Shown one piece after another: positions 32,093 through 44,300 of a stretch of DNA of 64,000 nt. How positions within the stretch are numbered: position 1 is the first letter of the stretch; each line of letters starts with the position of its first letter. Position numbers and translations under genes: made by a program. The notes beneath the pieces are model-generated. The model saw only the letters and a program-made list of their open reading frames with translations, was not told the origin of the DNA and made no database searches. The DNA lies in assembly GCA_016630955.3 (NCBI GenBank), contig CM049989.1:372001-436000 (forward strand), given 5' to 3'. The DNA is from Didymella arachidicola. Taxonomy: Eukaryota; Ascomycota; Dothideomycetes; Pleosporales; Didymellaceae.

Positions 32093-34609
32093 CTAGTCCC
32101 TATTTATGACCCTCAGGCTTCGCCGCGGGTTGAGCAGCACACCTCTCGTGCCCCAGAAACTCGGCTCGTTTCCGTCAAGCAGGTCCTCCGTCACACTTCC
32201 CACACTGCTCCTCCTCTCCCAATCCCGCCCAGCACCGCCGTAGCTCGTATTCTCCCCACTACCGCGCTGGATATCGAAGCTGCCCGCCGTCACCCCGCCA
32301 GCTGTGCTCCCTGCCATGGTGCCCGGAGCGCGCTCGCTGGAGATCTTGCTGCTGGTGAAGGTGTTGTCGCGCTTCTCAGCCGCCGCCGTTACCGCCGCCG
32401 CGTGCTTCTTCCAGATAGCGACCTGCTTGCGGTAGATCCACGCGCAGAAAGCAAAGTAGCCTGCAATGACAGCGAAGACGCCTGCGACGACTCCGGCGAC
32501 AATGGCGGCGACGTTGGGGCCCGAGTCGCCACTTGAGCCGTCTGATGCGACAATCTCCGTGTAAGACGCACCGTTAGGCCCGGTCACTGTGTATGTGATC
32601 GGCTTGCCGCTGACGAGGGGTCCGGCGGTAGCTGTCTGGACGGGTGCGGTGAGGGTGGCGCCACCGAGAGCGTCGCCTCCGATCACCTTTTGGACAGCTT
32701 CGGGCACACGGTAGCCGTAGGAACCTTCCACACCTGCACTTGCGTTGAAACCTCGTTGGTTAGCTTGCTGCGCAAGAGGGTTGCCAATGCTGCCATCTCC
32801 GGTGTAGTCTTGCAATGCCTTTCCACCAGTGAGTGAGGTGAATTGATCGCTCCACGACAGGCTGCTCATGTTGAAGACATATATGCCGGGGCTGTCGCAC
32901 GACAGCTCTGCTCCGACATAGCCTCCAATCATAATCATCTGTCCATCCCAGACGTGGCAAGAGTGTCCGGCACGAGCAGGCGGAACGCTTTGAGAATCTT
33001 GGTCGACCTCAATCCAGGTGAACGAAGGAACGGAAAGGATCCACATATCATCCTTCTGAGTTTGATTGCCGTAGGGCTGCAAGTTCTGACCACCAAACAT
33101 GTGGATGTTGTACGAAGAACCGCTACAGTTTGTTAGCATGCATCTGCTGCAGTACTTCGCTTGAGGACTTACTCGGGCGCAGCTGCGACTACGGCACATG
33201 GGTTGACTCGGTAGGGCGGCGTCTTGCCAGAAGTGCTCTGCTTGTACCATGTCGACGCGGCGATATCGTATACATCAATAACGTTCATTTGGGCCTGGAT
33301 GATGTTAGCTGCGGATTTATTGCCCAGGCCGGTCTTGTACGTACGAAGGTGTCGTTGTCACCGCCGGTGAAACCGATCAAAAGACCCTCATCGCCAAAAC
33401 CAGGCACGTAGGTCAAAATGCCATCAGCGCGCTCCGGGAATGACCCGGTATCTTGGATGCCACCGGTAGTGATGTTCCTGTACACAGGCTCTTTTTCAGC
33501 CTTCTTCCCGTCTTTCAGACTTTCAACGGCGTCGTTGGTGTGTCCTGGGAACGTAATCTCGAGCAAACTCTTTAGGTACACGCGAGCGATCTGGTTGCTC
33601 CAGCCCTCAGTCGTGAAGTCGTCCAGATGTCCACCAAAGTACCAGCCTCGGCCAAGCGCAGTGACGCCAAACCCAGAACCCTCAGCAGCTCGCTGGATGC
33701 TCTGGCCGTCGCCCTCAGCATTGGTGCCAGCGGAGCTTTTGGGGTCCGCATGCTCAATCCACGACTTGCTGTCAATGTTGTATTTCCAGATGGAGTTTGG
33801 TCCGGGCTTCTCGGCAGGCGAGTCCGAATACTGGCCGCCGTAGAGCCAGAGCGAATCGTGCGAGGAGTAGAGGTAGCCGAGCGAAAGGGCAGGCGGCCCG
33901 CTGGGTTGCGGCATGCCGGTCAGCGAAGGGCTGGAGATCTGCCATGACTTGGTCAAATCGAGAGACAAGAAGTCGTTTGCTATGCATCATTAGCAAATAT
34001 TGTGCAAGTGACAGTGCACAACTTACTCCACGTATCGGTCTTCTGCTGCGCATCAGTGGTCGTGCGGAACCCGTACATGTACAGCGTGCCGTTGACGATA
34101 GCACTCTGCCCACTCCAACGTTTGCACACATCGGTCGGCGAGTCTGCTCTCTCGACCAGAGTCGATCGTTCTGCGATCGCTGTGATGCCCGCCCGTGGAA
34201 TAGTGCTTCCATATACACTGAGCGGTGCGAATGACACCATTTGAATGATGGGCAGCACCAGAGCCAGCACGATTGCAAAGAAGCCAGCACGGTAGAGCCT
34301 CGAGTTCGACAGTGCGTACGTTGGTTCTATCGAGTTTGGTCGTGTGACATCGTCCTCATCATCCACTGACTCCCAATCGCTTTCGCGATTTTCTTCGTCG
34401 AGACCATCTTTCTCTCCAAACACGCTGTTCCTGCTGCGAAACCTGACGGTCCTCGAAGGGCGTTGCTGTCTCAATGGTTGACCTGTCACGAGAATAGGTG
34501 CGGGGCTTCGCTTTGTTGAGATCGTGTGCTCGTCGACAAGCCCGACTTCTGTAAATATCGATCGGCGGCGGCCGCTCGCAGCGGCAGACTGAGGTCGCAC
34601 TTGCTCCAT
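32093..34609 (-). CDS. Kelch-repeat-like two-TM membrane protein
   Basis: A 789-aa protein from four exons (34609-34027, 33979-33345, 33294-33173, 33122-32093) with three introns of 47-50 bp. A disordered N-terminus is followed by a membrane segment at about residues 108-128 (AGFFAIVLALVLPIIQMV). A beta-propeller region with Kelch-like motifs comes next: SAIVNGTLYMYGF, SHDSLWLYGGQYSD, SYNIHMFGGQN and MIMIGGYVGAE with SWIEH, TWYKQ and TWIEV strands. A second membrane segment follows at about 650-677 (VAAIVAGVVAGVFAVIAGYF). The tail is basic and Ser/Gly-rich. Similar Kelch/TM proteins in ascomycetes are thought to act at the cell surface or in polarity, but no specific role can be assigned here. 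Confidence 0.85.
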
Positions 34610-35126
34610 TGTGGTTGTGGAAGCAAGAACGATCCCACGGCGGAGGACTGATAAGAAAGAATCAAAGAACTACTCGCTACCCGGCTCGTTTCAAGTGAAA
34701 ATTGTCAACGGCTCATAGGCCCTCGCGAATAGAGATGCCTTAGAATGGGTGGCAAGGCAGTAGAGGCTGATTTGCCAAAGGGTCAAACGAGGTCCACAGA
34801 GAACCCTCAGGCAATTAAGACAAAACAAACAGACAATGTAAAGCACGGTCTGGGGATACGAGGGTGGATATGCTGCAGCGCCCTCTCTCCCGCAGTCCGG
34901 TTGCACGCCATGCTGTGCCGTTCGCTATGAGGTCGACGGCGGACGCACGTCATGAGGCTGCTCGTAACGGCAGTGATCAGTCTTTGGCGATTCGTTGGCT
35001 TTGGGAGCAGGGAATGGATTCGCTGGGCACTCTGCGCCCCCTGCCAGCTCTTGTGGCAGGGCTAGCGGACTGTGGAACCACATCAAGTCACCGACTTGTC
35101 AACGCTGCCGCTCCCAATGTCGGGAG
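34610..35126. other. Gene-free stretch upstream of the Kelch gene
   Basis: 517 bp containing the Kelch gene promoter at its left end; no supported gene. Confidence 0.45.
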
Positions 35127-35383
35127 TAGGGTTGGCACAACATTCGAATACGGTATGGATAAGTTGGGATATATCCCGAATATCCCAGATTCGTCGGTTA
35201 GCGTCCTGGGTGTTAGCTTATGTAATCCATGAAATCTTAGCAGAAGTCGCTTAAGATATATAGCTAAGCCTATTGTAGATGTGATTTTGCTCTGAAAAGG
35301 CAGCTTATGTAATATTCATCCCACATCCGAAAGATACAGGATTTCTGGATATTGCTTACTTATCCCGGATATGGCCAACCCTA
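35127..35383. mobile_element. hAT-type MITE with 8-bp target duplication
   Basis: A 257-bp AT-rich element with short terminal inverted repeats TAGGGTTGGC at the left and GCCAACCCTA at the right. It is flanked on both sides by GTCGGGAG (35119-35126 and 35384-35391). An 8-bp duplication and TAGGG ends are the signature of hAT-superfamily elements. Inside, further partial symmetry (ATCCCGGATAT against ATATCCCGAAT) extends the fold. It has no coding capacity and depends on an outside transposase. Confidence 0.85.
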
Positions 35384-36492
35384 GTCGGGAGGAGCCAACC
35401 GCGACGTACCTATGATGGCATCGCGGGTGTGTACCTCGATTCGTCTGCGCGCAATTCTTGCTGTCGCTCCTTCACAGTTCGTCAACATCGAACGACTTTC
35501 TTGCAGCAATTTTCAACTTCAGTGTTCTCGAGGGTTCTGCACGCCCACAAATCGATATATGCGAGGCATCACACAAGCATCGCCCATGCCCGACTCGTAC
35601 ACACCCATCGTATTTGGACCCTCTAGCGCTTCACCTGATCGCGGACAGCTACCGCTAGGGCGCTCGAAGTAGCGAAAAATAGAAAAGGGCCCCAGACTCG
35701 CAGACAACTGGTGCGCTGTCGAAATCTCCGTTGGGTAGCGCGCCCTAGCGTGTATTCGCTTTCAACGTTCACCACACATCACCGCACCTTGCAAGGGATG
35801 TGGCTGTGTTCGCATTCGCATATAGCTCTAAAGCTACCGGTATTGCACAACATTTTTGCATCTAATTTAGTAGCGGCGAGGCTATTGTTGAACAGCTTAC
35901 ATACATACTTGCTGCATAGCGAGGGATTCGGGTGCAGCCTTCCCTCGTGCACCCCGACGCCGCACAGCATGAGCTTCGCCACCGTGCCCGTAGACATTGT
36001 ACAGCTTCATGTTTCGAGACGCGCGGCCGTCTTTACAGCGAAATCCTGCCCGTAATTAACTAGTCGCGAGTCGGTGAGGCGATCGAGCCGGTCACTACCG
36101 CCATGCCGGTGAGTGCGGACCGTGGCTGACGATCAGGAGCTCGCAGGGTGACAGACGTGCTCAATGCATTACCACGACAGCTTCTAGAACAAACTCAAGT
36201 ACAGTGCAGAGCACCGCGGTCCTGCGCAGGCTGCTCGCACGAATTCTAAACTCCTGATAACGCCGAGGGATCTGTGCACCCAGATTGCCTAAGAACACAT
36301 CACTCCCATCAGTCGTCCTGGACACCCCCTACCCTTCCGCTCGTTGCGTGTCGCAAGTGCTGAAACCCTCCACCCACTATCTCAGGAAACGAATCGTCCG
36401 TTGCTGCCCTCATCTTCGCGTACAACACGTCGATCTGGAAGTCTGGTGCATTCTCCGGTGCAACGATTTGGTGGTCAGCCTGGACGTCAAGA
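35384..36492. other. Gene-free stretch downstream of tyrosinase
   Basis: 1.1 kb without a supported gene. Several frames of 60-114 codons exist on the plus strand, but none has a domain, signal peptide or intron pattern. Confidence 0.45.
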
Positions 36493-38494
36493 TTAGCCCG
36501 ATATCTTCTTAGTCATTCCAGTTTGACGAACCGTCGTGATTCTCCAGCTCATATGTTCATTCAGATACCGCGCCACGGTATCCTCGTCGAGGCTTGACAG
36601 CTCGCGCGACCTCAGGCGATCCTCCAGCGCATCCGTCAGGGCAACGACTCCGTGAGCATGGCCTGTTGGAAGCGCGTCACTGCCATAACCCATCGTCTGG
36701 AACCCTGTGAAGCCGACAAAACTCGCGTTGCGCATCCACAGTGTCGCATCATAGACCGACCCCGCAGTTTCTGCCATCGTAGGTCCCAAGAAGACATACA
36801 CTCTGGAGCCGCTTTCCGAGCTGGGCTTTCGTATCCTGATGTTGACATGATACTGATACTGATAGGTCCCATTCTGTGTGTTGCTGACGCTGATGGACCG
36901 GCGGTCGTTGTAGTTGTATCCTTTGCCAGAGGACGGGACTGGGTCACCTAGCTTCCAACTGAACTGGCTGGTTGCATCGTTACCGTATAGCCGGTTGATG
37001 CGCATCACCAGCGTTTCGTCTGCTGAGAGACCTACAAACTCGGGGTACGTGTACCCAAACACCGTGTGGTCTCTTACACTCGCGCTCGTCCAGAAGTCGC
37101 CGTCCTTGCTGCGATGAAAAGGATGCAGCGGCGTGTCCTCATCTGCATACGCACCCGCCTCCGAAGTGAATGTCGCCGTCGGATTAGACTGGTTTGTGAC
37201 CCAACTACCATGATTCAGTCTCTGCCAGATAGCTGTCAAGCGGTCGATATTTGCATGTAATAGCCAGAATATCGGGTCGAAGGCTGAATACGCGGCGTTG
37301 GTCATGTGGCCAGGCGGCCCTGAGCCGCCGACAGTGTTGTGAATAGTGTCGTGTACGGACTCGAAGCTATCCAGAACGCCACCGAGGGAGGCCATATTGT
37401 TGCTGATGCTTTGGTAGTCCTTTTGCATGGCCATCATCTGATAAGTGCGTTGCCGGAGGTTGCCCAGATTGAGATCGAGTTGAGATGCGATTTTGGAGTC
37501 CTGGCTTTCGGCGTCTGCCCATCTGCTTGTGGGAAAGCGGAGTGTCGTCGGCCAGTGTGTCCATGGAAGTTTGCCCTGCCTTGGTCAGCCTGCGGAACAT
37601 CACCCAACGGCATGACTTACGAAGAGATCTTTTCCTGGGAGCGGTCGGAAAGCATATGAGAAGAGGGGGTTTGGTATGGTGGTTTTGACTGAACCTGTCC
37701 CAGCTGGCACTTCAACCTCGATGGTTTTTCGCTGCACAACCCCTGTTGCAGTCAGTTTGAGGAAGTACCTGAACTCGTCCGAAGCACAGCTCACATGGAT
37801 ACGACCCTGTGCCCACGGGCGGAACAGCAGCTGCATCCCAGAATGGCAACCTCAGCGCAGACAGCGCAGCGGTCATACGCGCCTTGAGTTCGCCCTCCGG
37901 AAACTCGCCGATGACCGCACGAGCAGACATGTAGATCCGTTCCTGAGATGTGAGCTAGTTGTGGGACAAGCATATTCCAAAGAGCTCACCTCCACTAGTG
38001 CAAGAAATGGTCGATGCCATGTCGGAAAGAGATTACTGCTGTGGTGGCAATAGCCCTCTTTGTATCCTTCTGGAGGCTGTGGACGTCCTGCAACACCGTC
38101 CCACTGTATGAACGGTCGGCCATGAATGCCTGATCGATCTTAGCAGAAGCAGTGCTCTGGCGATCTAATGAGACGTACCTGCAACTTGAAAGTATGAGAA
38201 CTTGTCGTCCTGGCTCGCGTTCTGCCACCGCTGGAGTCCCAGTAGATAGACGTTGAACAAGTCTGGGTTTCGCTGCAGCTCGCGTATTTCTAGTCGCGGG
38301 GCTGTAGTGTTCACGCCTTGGCCAGGAATACCCAGCACGGGATAGATGTCGTCCTGCCGTCGTATATGCGGATGGATGTTCGTTACAATGTGCCGCTTTC
38401 GGTGTGCACGCACGATCTTAGACTGTGCTGAAGAGCAGAGCACTCCAATTACAAAAAGCAGCTGTAATGCTTTCAATACTGATCTGGCGGCCAT
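36493..38494 (-). CDS. Secreted tyrosinase (polyphenol oxidase)
   Basis: A 602-aa type 3 copper enzyme that oxidises phenols to quinones, as in melanin formation. Five exons (38494-38179, 38129-37990, 37942-37795, 37742-37621, 37575-36493) with introns of 45-52 bp give one continuous frame. A signal peptide (ARSVLKALQLLFVIGVLCSS) opens the protein. Copper A is built across exon junctions: GIHGRPFIQWDG (H108), GYCHHSSNLFPTWHRPFLA (C133, H135, H144), with Cys133 placed for the usual Cys-His thioether. Copper B is HDTIHNTVGG (H317, H321) and DPIFWLLHANIDRL (H349). The HH pair often seen at that last site is LH here. A C-terminal domain of about 250 residues follows. Signal peptide implies export. 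Confidence 0.93.
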
Positions 38495-39746
38495 GCCGAT
38501 TATCCGAAGACTGTGGATGTCCGTTTGGAATGTGGTCTGGCTGGCGCCAAAGGTCGGGGCTGTCAAGAAGCTCTGTGGTGCTGCAGGGCTAGTAAAAGGG
38601 GATCTTGTCGCTGCACTGCAGGTCAAAAGGGGAGATCAGACATTGTGTCAACGTGCCATACGTGCCACATGGGGTGTTCAGATCCTGTAGAGACAGTCTC
38701 CCGGGCTCTGAAAGCGATAGCTTCATGTTGGCATTGGCCACCTTGTCTCAACCTGTGTCACCGCAGGCGTCGCAGCGATCCATAACGAGAGATAGCATCA
38801 GATCAGTGATGAGGTTGACGCGACGCGGCCGCGACTTCTAGAGATCGATTCGATCGGTTCCCTGTGTCGGCTGGGATGGAATGACTAGACCCCTCTCCAT
38901 CGCGAAAACGATGGTCAGAAGACAAATTTTCTGTCGATAACTTTTGATGTGATTGGGCCTTTCATCTTCCCCGCACAGGTCGTCCCGTCGTGAAGACGTG
39001 CTGTACGTGCGAGTTCCCAATGCAGATGGCGATACAAGCGAACGTGACTGTCTGGGCAGATTTACAACATTTCGCCTTATCGAGGGGTGTGATTGTGCGA
39101 CAGTGTGTAGCTGAAGACGACACGAGTCTTAACTGGCAGTATTGATGAGGGCATGGCTGGCTGCGTGTTCTGACGATGTTCAGAGCCGAGGCTGGTAAAG
39201 GGCAGGATCAAGGTTACGCAATGAATGAAGCTTCAGCCACCATCGTGCTTCGCCGTCGTGATTGGTTCCAAAGGAAACGCAATCACGGCTCGTTCAGCCT
39301 CTCCGGCTGTACGACCGTGATATGAACCAAAATTCGATTGCTGCAAGACATAGATGCATATGAAATGCCGCGCTGAAGACCGGTACTCCGGTTTGAGCCA
39401 CACCGAAGGGCACACAGCCGTGATCCGAGCTAGCAGTTGTTGTCGTAGACAGTTCTAAAAGTGTTGTTACTGCATTCAATTGGGACTCTTGAGTCTGATT
39501 GCGTGCTTTCACAAACAGCGAAGGGAGCCTAAGCCACAGTCGGAGCTACGAGGAATCTTGAAGCAACACTGACTTCTCACTGTTATATTGACAGGGCATT
39601 ACCATATTGGGAGTACGTCACATTTGTGATTCGAACTCAAGACAGCCTTCTGTACCTTGGCCCTCAAAGTTATAGTGATAGAGACGGTCCTGATATCATC
39701 TTCGTTCACTGGGTTTACGAAACCCAAATCAACTGAAGTCAGCCGA
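38495..39746. other. Gene-free stretch upstream of tyrosinase
   Basis: 1.25 kb with the tyrosinase promoter at its left end. Short frames only; no repeat or RNA gene recognised. Confidence 0.45.
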
Positions 39747-40860
39747 TCAAGCATATAAGCTTCTCTTTTTTAGTTGCCCAACCAACTCTGGAGAGAAAGC
39801 GGAATGCCAGACTCCATTCACGCCACCACCACTGACACTCCACTGCAGTTTCTGTTCAGAAAGCACGCTGCCTGGCTCCGAGTGCTGCTCTGGATGACAA
39901 GCAGTGCTAATTGCAAAGCTGCAGCTGCCAGCGAGGGGCATCCCAGTTTTATAGCGATAGCGACCAAATGCGAGGATCACAACGATCATGAAGAAGCCGA
40001 TAATGTGACGGCTAGCATGGCGGCGGGCGAGAAACCGCATTTGTTCACTGTACCGGTCTCTCTTCCATCTGTGTATGTGTCGATGGACACAACAGATATC
40101 CCTTGTGAAACCATCGAATGTAGCGAGCCGCTTAAGATAGTAATCGAAATTCCATAGCAATACGGTAGTTGGAGAAGGTAGGTAGTTCGCTGGAAGCCGG
40201 CCGGAAGCTATTCGAGTCAGCATCGTCCCTAACCTTTCTCAGTCCATCTTTCATACCTGTGAGACACGAATACCTTTCCGTTTGCTTGCATACGAGATCC
40301 ACTCATATCCCAGCAACATGGCCGTAAACATACTGTTGTATGCGAAGTATGTGAATGTGTAGCAAATTAGCCAATAGCACGAGGCCGAGCATGTCGGTGT
40401 GGAGCCTATAAGCTGAAATCATCGTTCGCATAAAGATGTTTCCGAAGTCCGTCGTCGATGTTTCGCAAAACGTCCATCCTATATAGTACTCATTCGTTTT
40501 GCTGCCGGTGACGAAAAAAAGAATGACAACTGATAAGATTGTAGCAGACCTACAACTTTGTAAGCACCCTAGTGATATATGTAGGAACAAAAGTAGACGC
40601 AACCAGCCATAGTTTGTGGTGATACTAACTAGCATAAGGTCGCAGATAGCTCTGGTGCTCCCTCAGCCTTGCTGGCGGGTATGTCCCCGCTGAACTTATC
40701 CATCCCTTACGATTCGAATCGCTGTTGTAACGCTCACGTAGACAGCATCATGTAAAGAATAGAACATCATTAGCTTAAGAGGAAATAAAAACCTGCGATG
40801 TCACTATCTCGAAAAACGAAAGGATGAGAAGTCCAAGCATGGCGACGGGAGATGACCAAG
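39747..40860 (-). pseudogene. Frameshifted relic of a DUF6536-like membrane protein
   Basis: The C-terminal part of a fungal multispanning membrane protein can be followed on the minus strand in three frames. It reads FGNIFMRTMISAYR..LVLLANL, then TYFAYNSMFTAMLLGYEW..RKGIRVSQ. A plausible intron (GTATGA..AATAG) then leads to QRTTYLLQLPYCYGILITIL and CGFSPAAMLAVTLS, and a further frame gives GFFMIVVILAFGRYRYKTG followed by MPLAGSCSFAISTACHPE and SLYA stop. This order matches the end of DUF6536-family proteins as I know them. Two single-base shifts (near 40385-40350 and near 40000) break the frame, and the N-terminal half is not found. Sequencing error is possible but two shifts plus the missing half favour a pseudogene. 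Confidence 0.68.
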
Positions 40861-41390
40861 CGTGCCCGCCAAATAGTTAGATAACCTTGGAAGGTCAACC
40901 TGCCACTCGAAGTCCTTCTCTGCATCCTAGATGTTCTCGCAATAAGCATATATACGTTCAATCTGAAGACTTTGCTTGGAAACATGGTGAGCCTATCTTT
41001 CTTAGGTGCTGCAAATCGCTCAGTTCCAAACGCAACAAGCACACGGTTGCAACTTTGGCAGGTTATTATTACATGGTCATACTTTCCAATGCGATCCTGT
41101 GCCAATCGCAGCTCGGGGCTTGGAGAGCAGCTGAAGCTGTTTGTGGACACTCGCGCAAATCTATGGAGAAGTGGCACTGGGTTTTCACATGCTGCATGAA
41201 GCTGCCATGTGGCTGTGGACGTTGTCTAGGCAACGCCGAGTCAATCGGGGCAGGCGCGGCGAGGCACGCAACAGCCCCGCAAGACACCCCGTACACGCGC
41301 AACTTTCTGCACGACACCGGATAAGGCGCTGAGCTGCTTCTGTACTTTGATTTTGGATTCTTTCTTTTCTTGAGATACCCCACCGGCGCT
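40861..41390. other. Upstream of BUB1
   Basis: 530 bp that may include eroded upstream parts of the DUF6536-like relic and holds the BUB1 promoter. Nothing definite is seen. Confidence 0.4.
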
Positions 41391-44300
41391 ATGGGTTCAG
41401 ACGACATTGTCAACTTCGAGGTCATCGAAAACTCGAAGGAAAACATCCAGGCCATTCCCAGCGGTCGCTCCGCAAGAGCACTCGCACAGCTTTACACACC
41501 TCCTCTCGGCGCAAAGCCAGGGCATGTGCCATCACCATTGCAGACGCAAGATGTGCACAGCGCAAAGCGATTGGAGTTTGAGAAGGAGGTCATGAACATC
41601 GACGACTCGGACGACCCGCTCGATGTCTACGACCGATATGTGAAGTGGACGCTGGAGGCATACCCTTCTGCACAGAACGATAAACAATCGCAGCTTGGAC
41701 CGCTTCTCGAGCGCGCAACAAAGGCCTTCCAGTCGTCTACACATTACAAGAACGACCCCCGCTATCTGAAGCTCTGGCTGCACTACATCAGACTCTTCGC
41801 CGATGCACCGCAGGAGATCTTTAGGTTTCTCGCACGACACAACATCGGCGATGGCCTGGCACTATACTATGAGGAGTACGCAGCGTGGCTCGAGGGAGCT
41901 GGGCGATTCTCGCAGGCGGAGGAGATCTACAGCATGGGTATCGAGAAAGAGGCACGGCCAACCGAGCGCCTGATTCGCAAGTACGGCGAGTTCCAACATC
42001 GATTCGAAAGCCGACCTATAGATGTGCCCGAGCCATCGAGTCCTGCTCTGCCCGCTGTCCGCCCAGCCCTAGCAGCGAAACTCGACCCTTTCGCTCCTGC
42101 TTCGCCTGAGCCGCAAGCGCAGAGCCATCCTAAGGCAGCCAAGCCCAAATCCGGCAAGCCCAAGATGGCGATCTTCTCCGATGAGGGCGAGCCAGCAAGA
42201 GCAAGTTCAAGCGGCAGCGGCCCGGGCTGGGACAGCATTGGGACAATCGCAGATCGCAAGAAGGAGAACGCTCAGGAGGCTCGTCCATGGGCTGGCGAAA
42301 CATTGAAGGGTGGGAAGACCAACAAGGGAGCAGGCAAGATGATGATCTTCAAGGACGAGGTGAGTAAACTGCCAGCATGTCCCTATTCGCATATTTACGA
42401 TCGCAGGACTAATTGGTTGGCGCTTGCCTTATGTATTCAGACCAAATCACATCCCAATGACGAAACATCGAAGCCACATCCGCTCCGTGAACAATTACAA
42501 GCTGTCAACCCGAAGACAGGCAGAGTCGAGGTCGTGTTTGTTGACCTGGAGCAAGTATATCCTAATCACAGCGATCCCATGTCTGTCGAATTCTCATTCG
42601 AGGAGCTGCGTGCTAGGCACAGAGGCTGGCTTAATCGAGACTGGGCAGCTATACGTCGCGAAGAGCAAAGGCAAGCCAGAAATCTCGTTGAGAAGACGGC
42701 TGCAGTGCAGATGGCTGAACCTCAGTTTGCGCCTCTGGCTCCCAGACAAGAGCCATTGCTTGAAAAGAAAAACCCTTTGTTGGCCAAAACTGCACCTCTA
42801 GCACCTAAGCAAGGGCCTCTGACAACCAGACTGGAGCCTCTAGCACCAAAGCAAGACGCCCAGAAGCCTCCGAAGCCTCAGACTGTGCCGCTCAAAGGCA
42901 GTGAAGACGATGCTGCTGGCGATGATGAGAACAGGCCGCCTTCACAAGCCGAAATGGAGAAGGCGAGAGCGGCGAGGAAAGCTAGGAAGGAAGAGCGCGC
43001 CAATCGCACCCGCAAGATCCAAGTCATGGACGTCAAGGAGATCAGCGGAGAGACTCAGACAAGTAAGCGTTACACACATGATGCTATACAAGTTCTGACC
43101 ATTATTAGTTCAAGCGAAGCTCGATTCGCCGTCGAAGAAGTCGAAGGTGCGCCGAAAGAAGGGTGGTCGGGAAGCCACTATGACTCTTCACACGAAGGAG
43201 GCAATGGACGACATCTACGAGATTTTCAACCAGCCCTTGAAGAAGCCGGAAGAGGATACTCAAGAGCCACAGAGCGATGAGGTAAGCAGTGACGATGACG
43301 AAAGTGACTACACTAGCGGTGCAGAGAGCACAGCTACTCGGAGTGAGTTTGGTGATGAGACCACCGTTGGCGGAGACTTCACACTGGGCACCGTCATTGG
43401 TGGCAATGACTCCGACAATGAAAGTGGCAGCGGCAGCGACGTTGACAACACAGAGATCGACCGCACAGAACTCGACAATACAACTGCTTCGGCCTGGTCC
43501 GACCGCACTGAAAGCCGAGACGTCGAAGACGATGACGACGATGAGGCGGAGGACAACAATAACACTGTCCGCACCACCATCCTGTACGATGGTTCGGATA
43601 ACTCGGAGGACGAGTCTTTCGAAGAAGTCACACATCCATTTGTTAAGTCCGGGGAGCACCAACCCCCAGAAGTAACAACACCTACATCGCCGCAAGCGCC
43701 AGCTTCTTTGCCCACCCGTTATGTACCTGTGCCTCCAGAGGAGCATAACTACCCGATGAGGCCTTACCGGGATCCTGCCCAGGCTGCGAACAACCGTCTG
43801 CCCTTCATGACTCCAATCGTGGAGAAGACAGAGTCATCTTTGGGTTTTGCAACTGCTTACGCCCAGAAGGAACACCTTAACGCCAAGACTCCATCACGTT
43901 CAAAGGGCGATCTCATCATATTCGAAGATGGCGATGAAGATGAGCCTGGTAGCAGCCCCTTCCGTGATTTTCTCGGACAAGCTATTGATGGTCCAGCCAA
44001 AATCACGAAGTTGTCTCTCAGGCAATCGGACCCCAAACCTAGTGAGCTTCTAGCGCAAGCAGTCGAAGAGCCCGCACGACAAGCTCTATCTGTCAAGTCA
44101 GTCGTCTTCAGAGACCCGAAGCCCACAGGCCCGATCATCCAGGATTTGCTATGCAATCCGGTGGCCGATGACACGCGCAAGACCATCCTAGATCAGATCC
44201 AGCCGCCGCTAGACAGCTACGATGGCTATTTTGCCGATACGGAAGCACTCAGCGGTAAAGCCCTCGAGATTCAGAAGTACACAAAGGCTGTCAAAAAGAT

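Noticed and set aside
39774..40157. 127-codon plus-strand frame
   Set aside because: It is opposite the DUF6536-like relic, whose minus-strand reading matches a known family.
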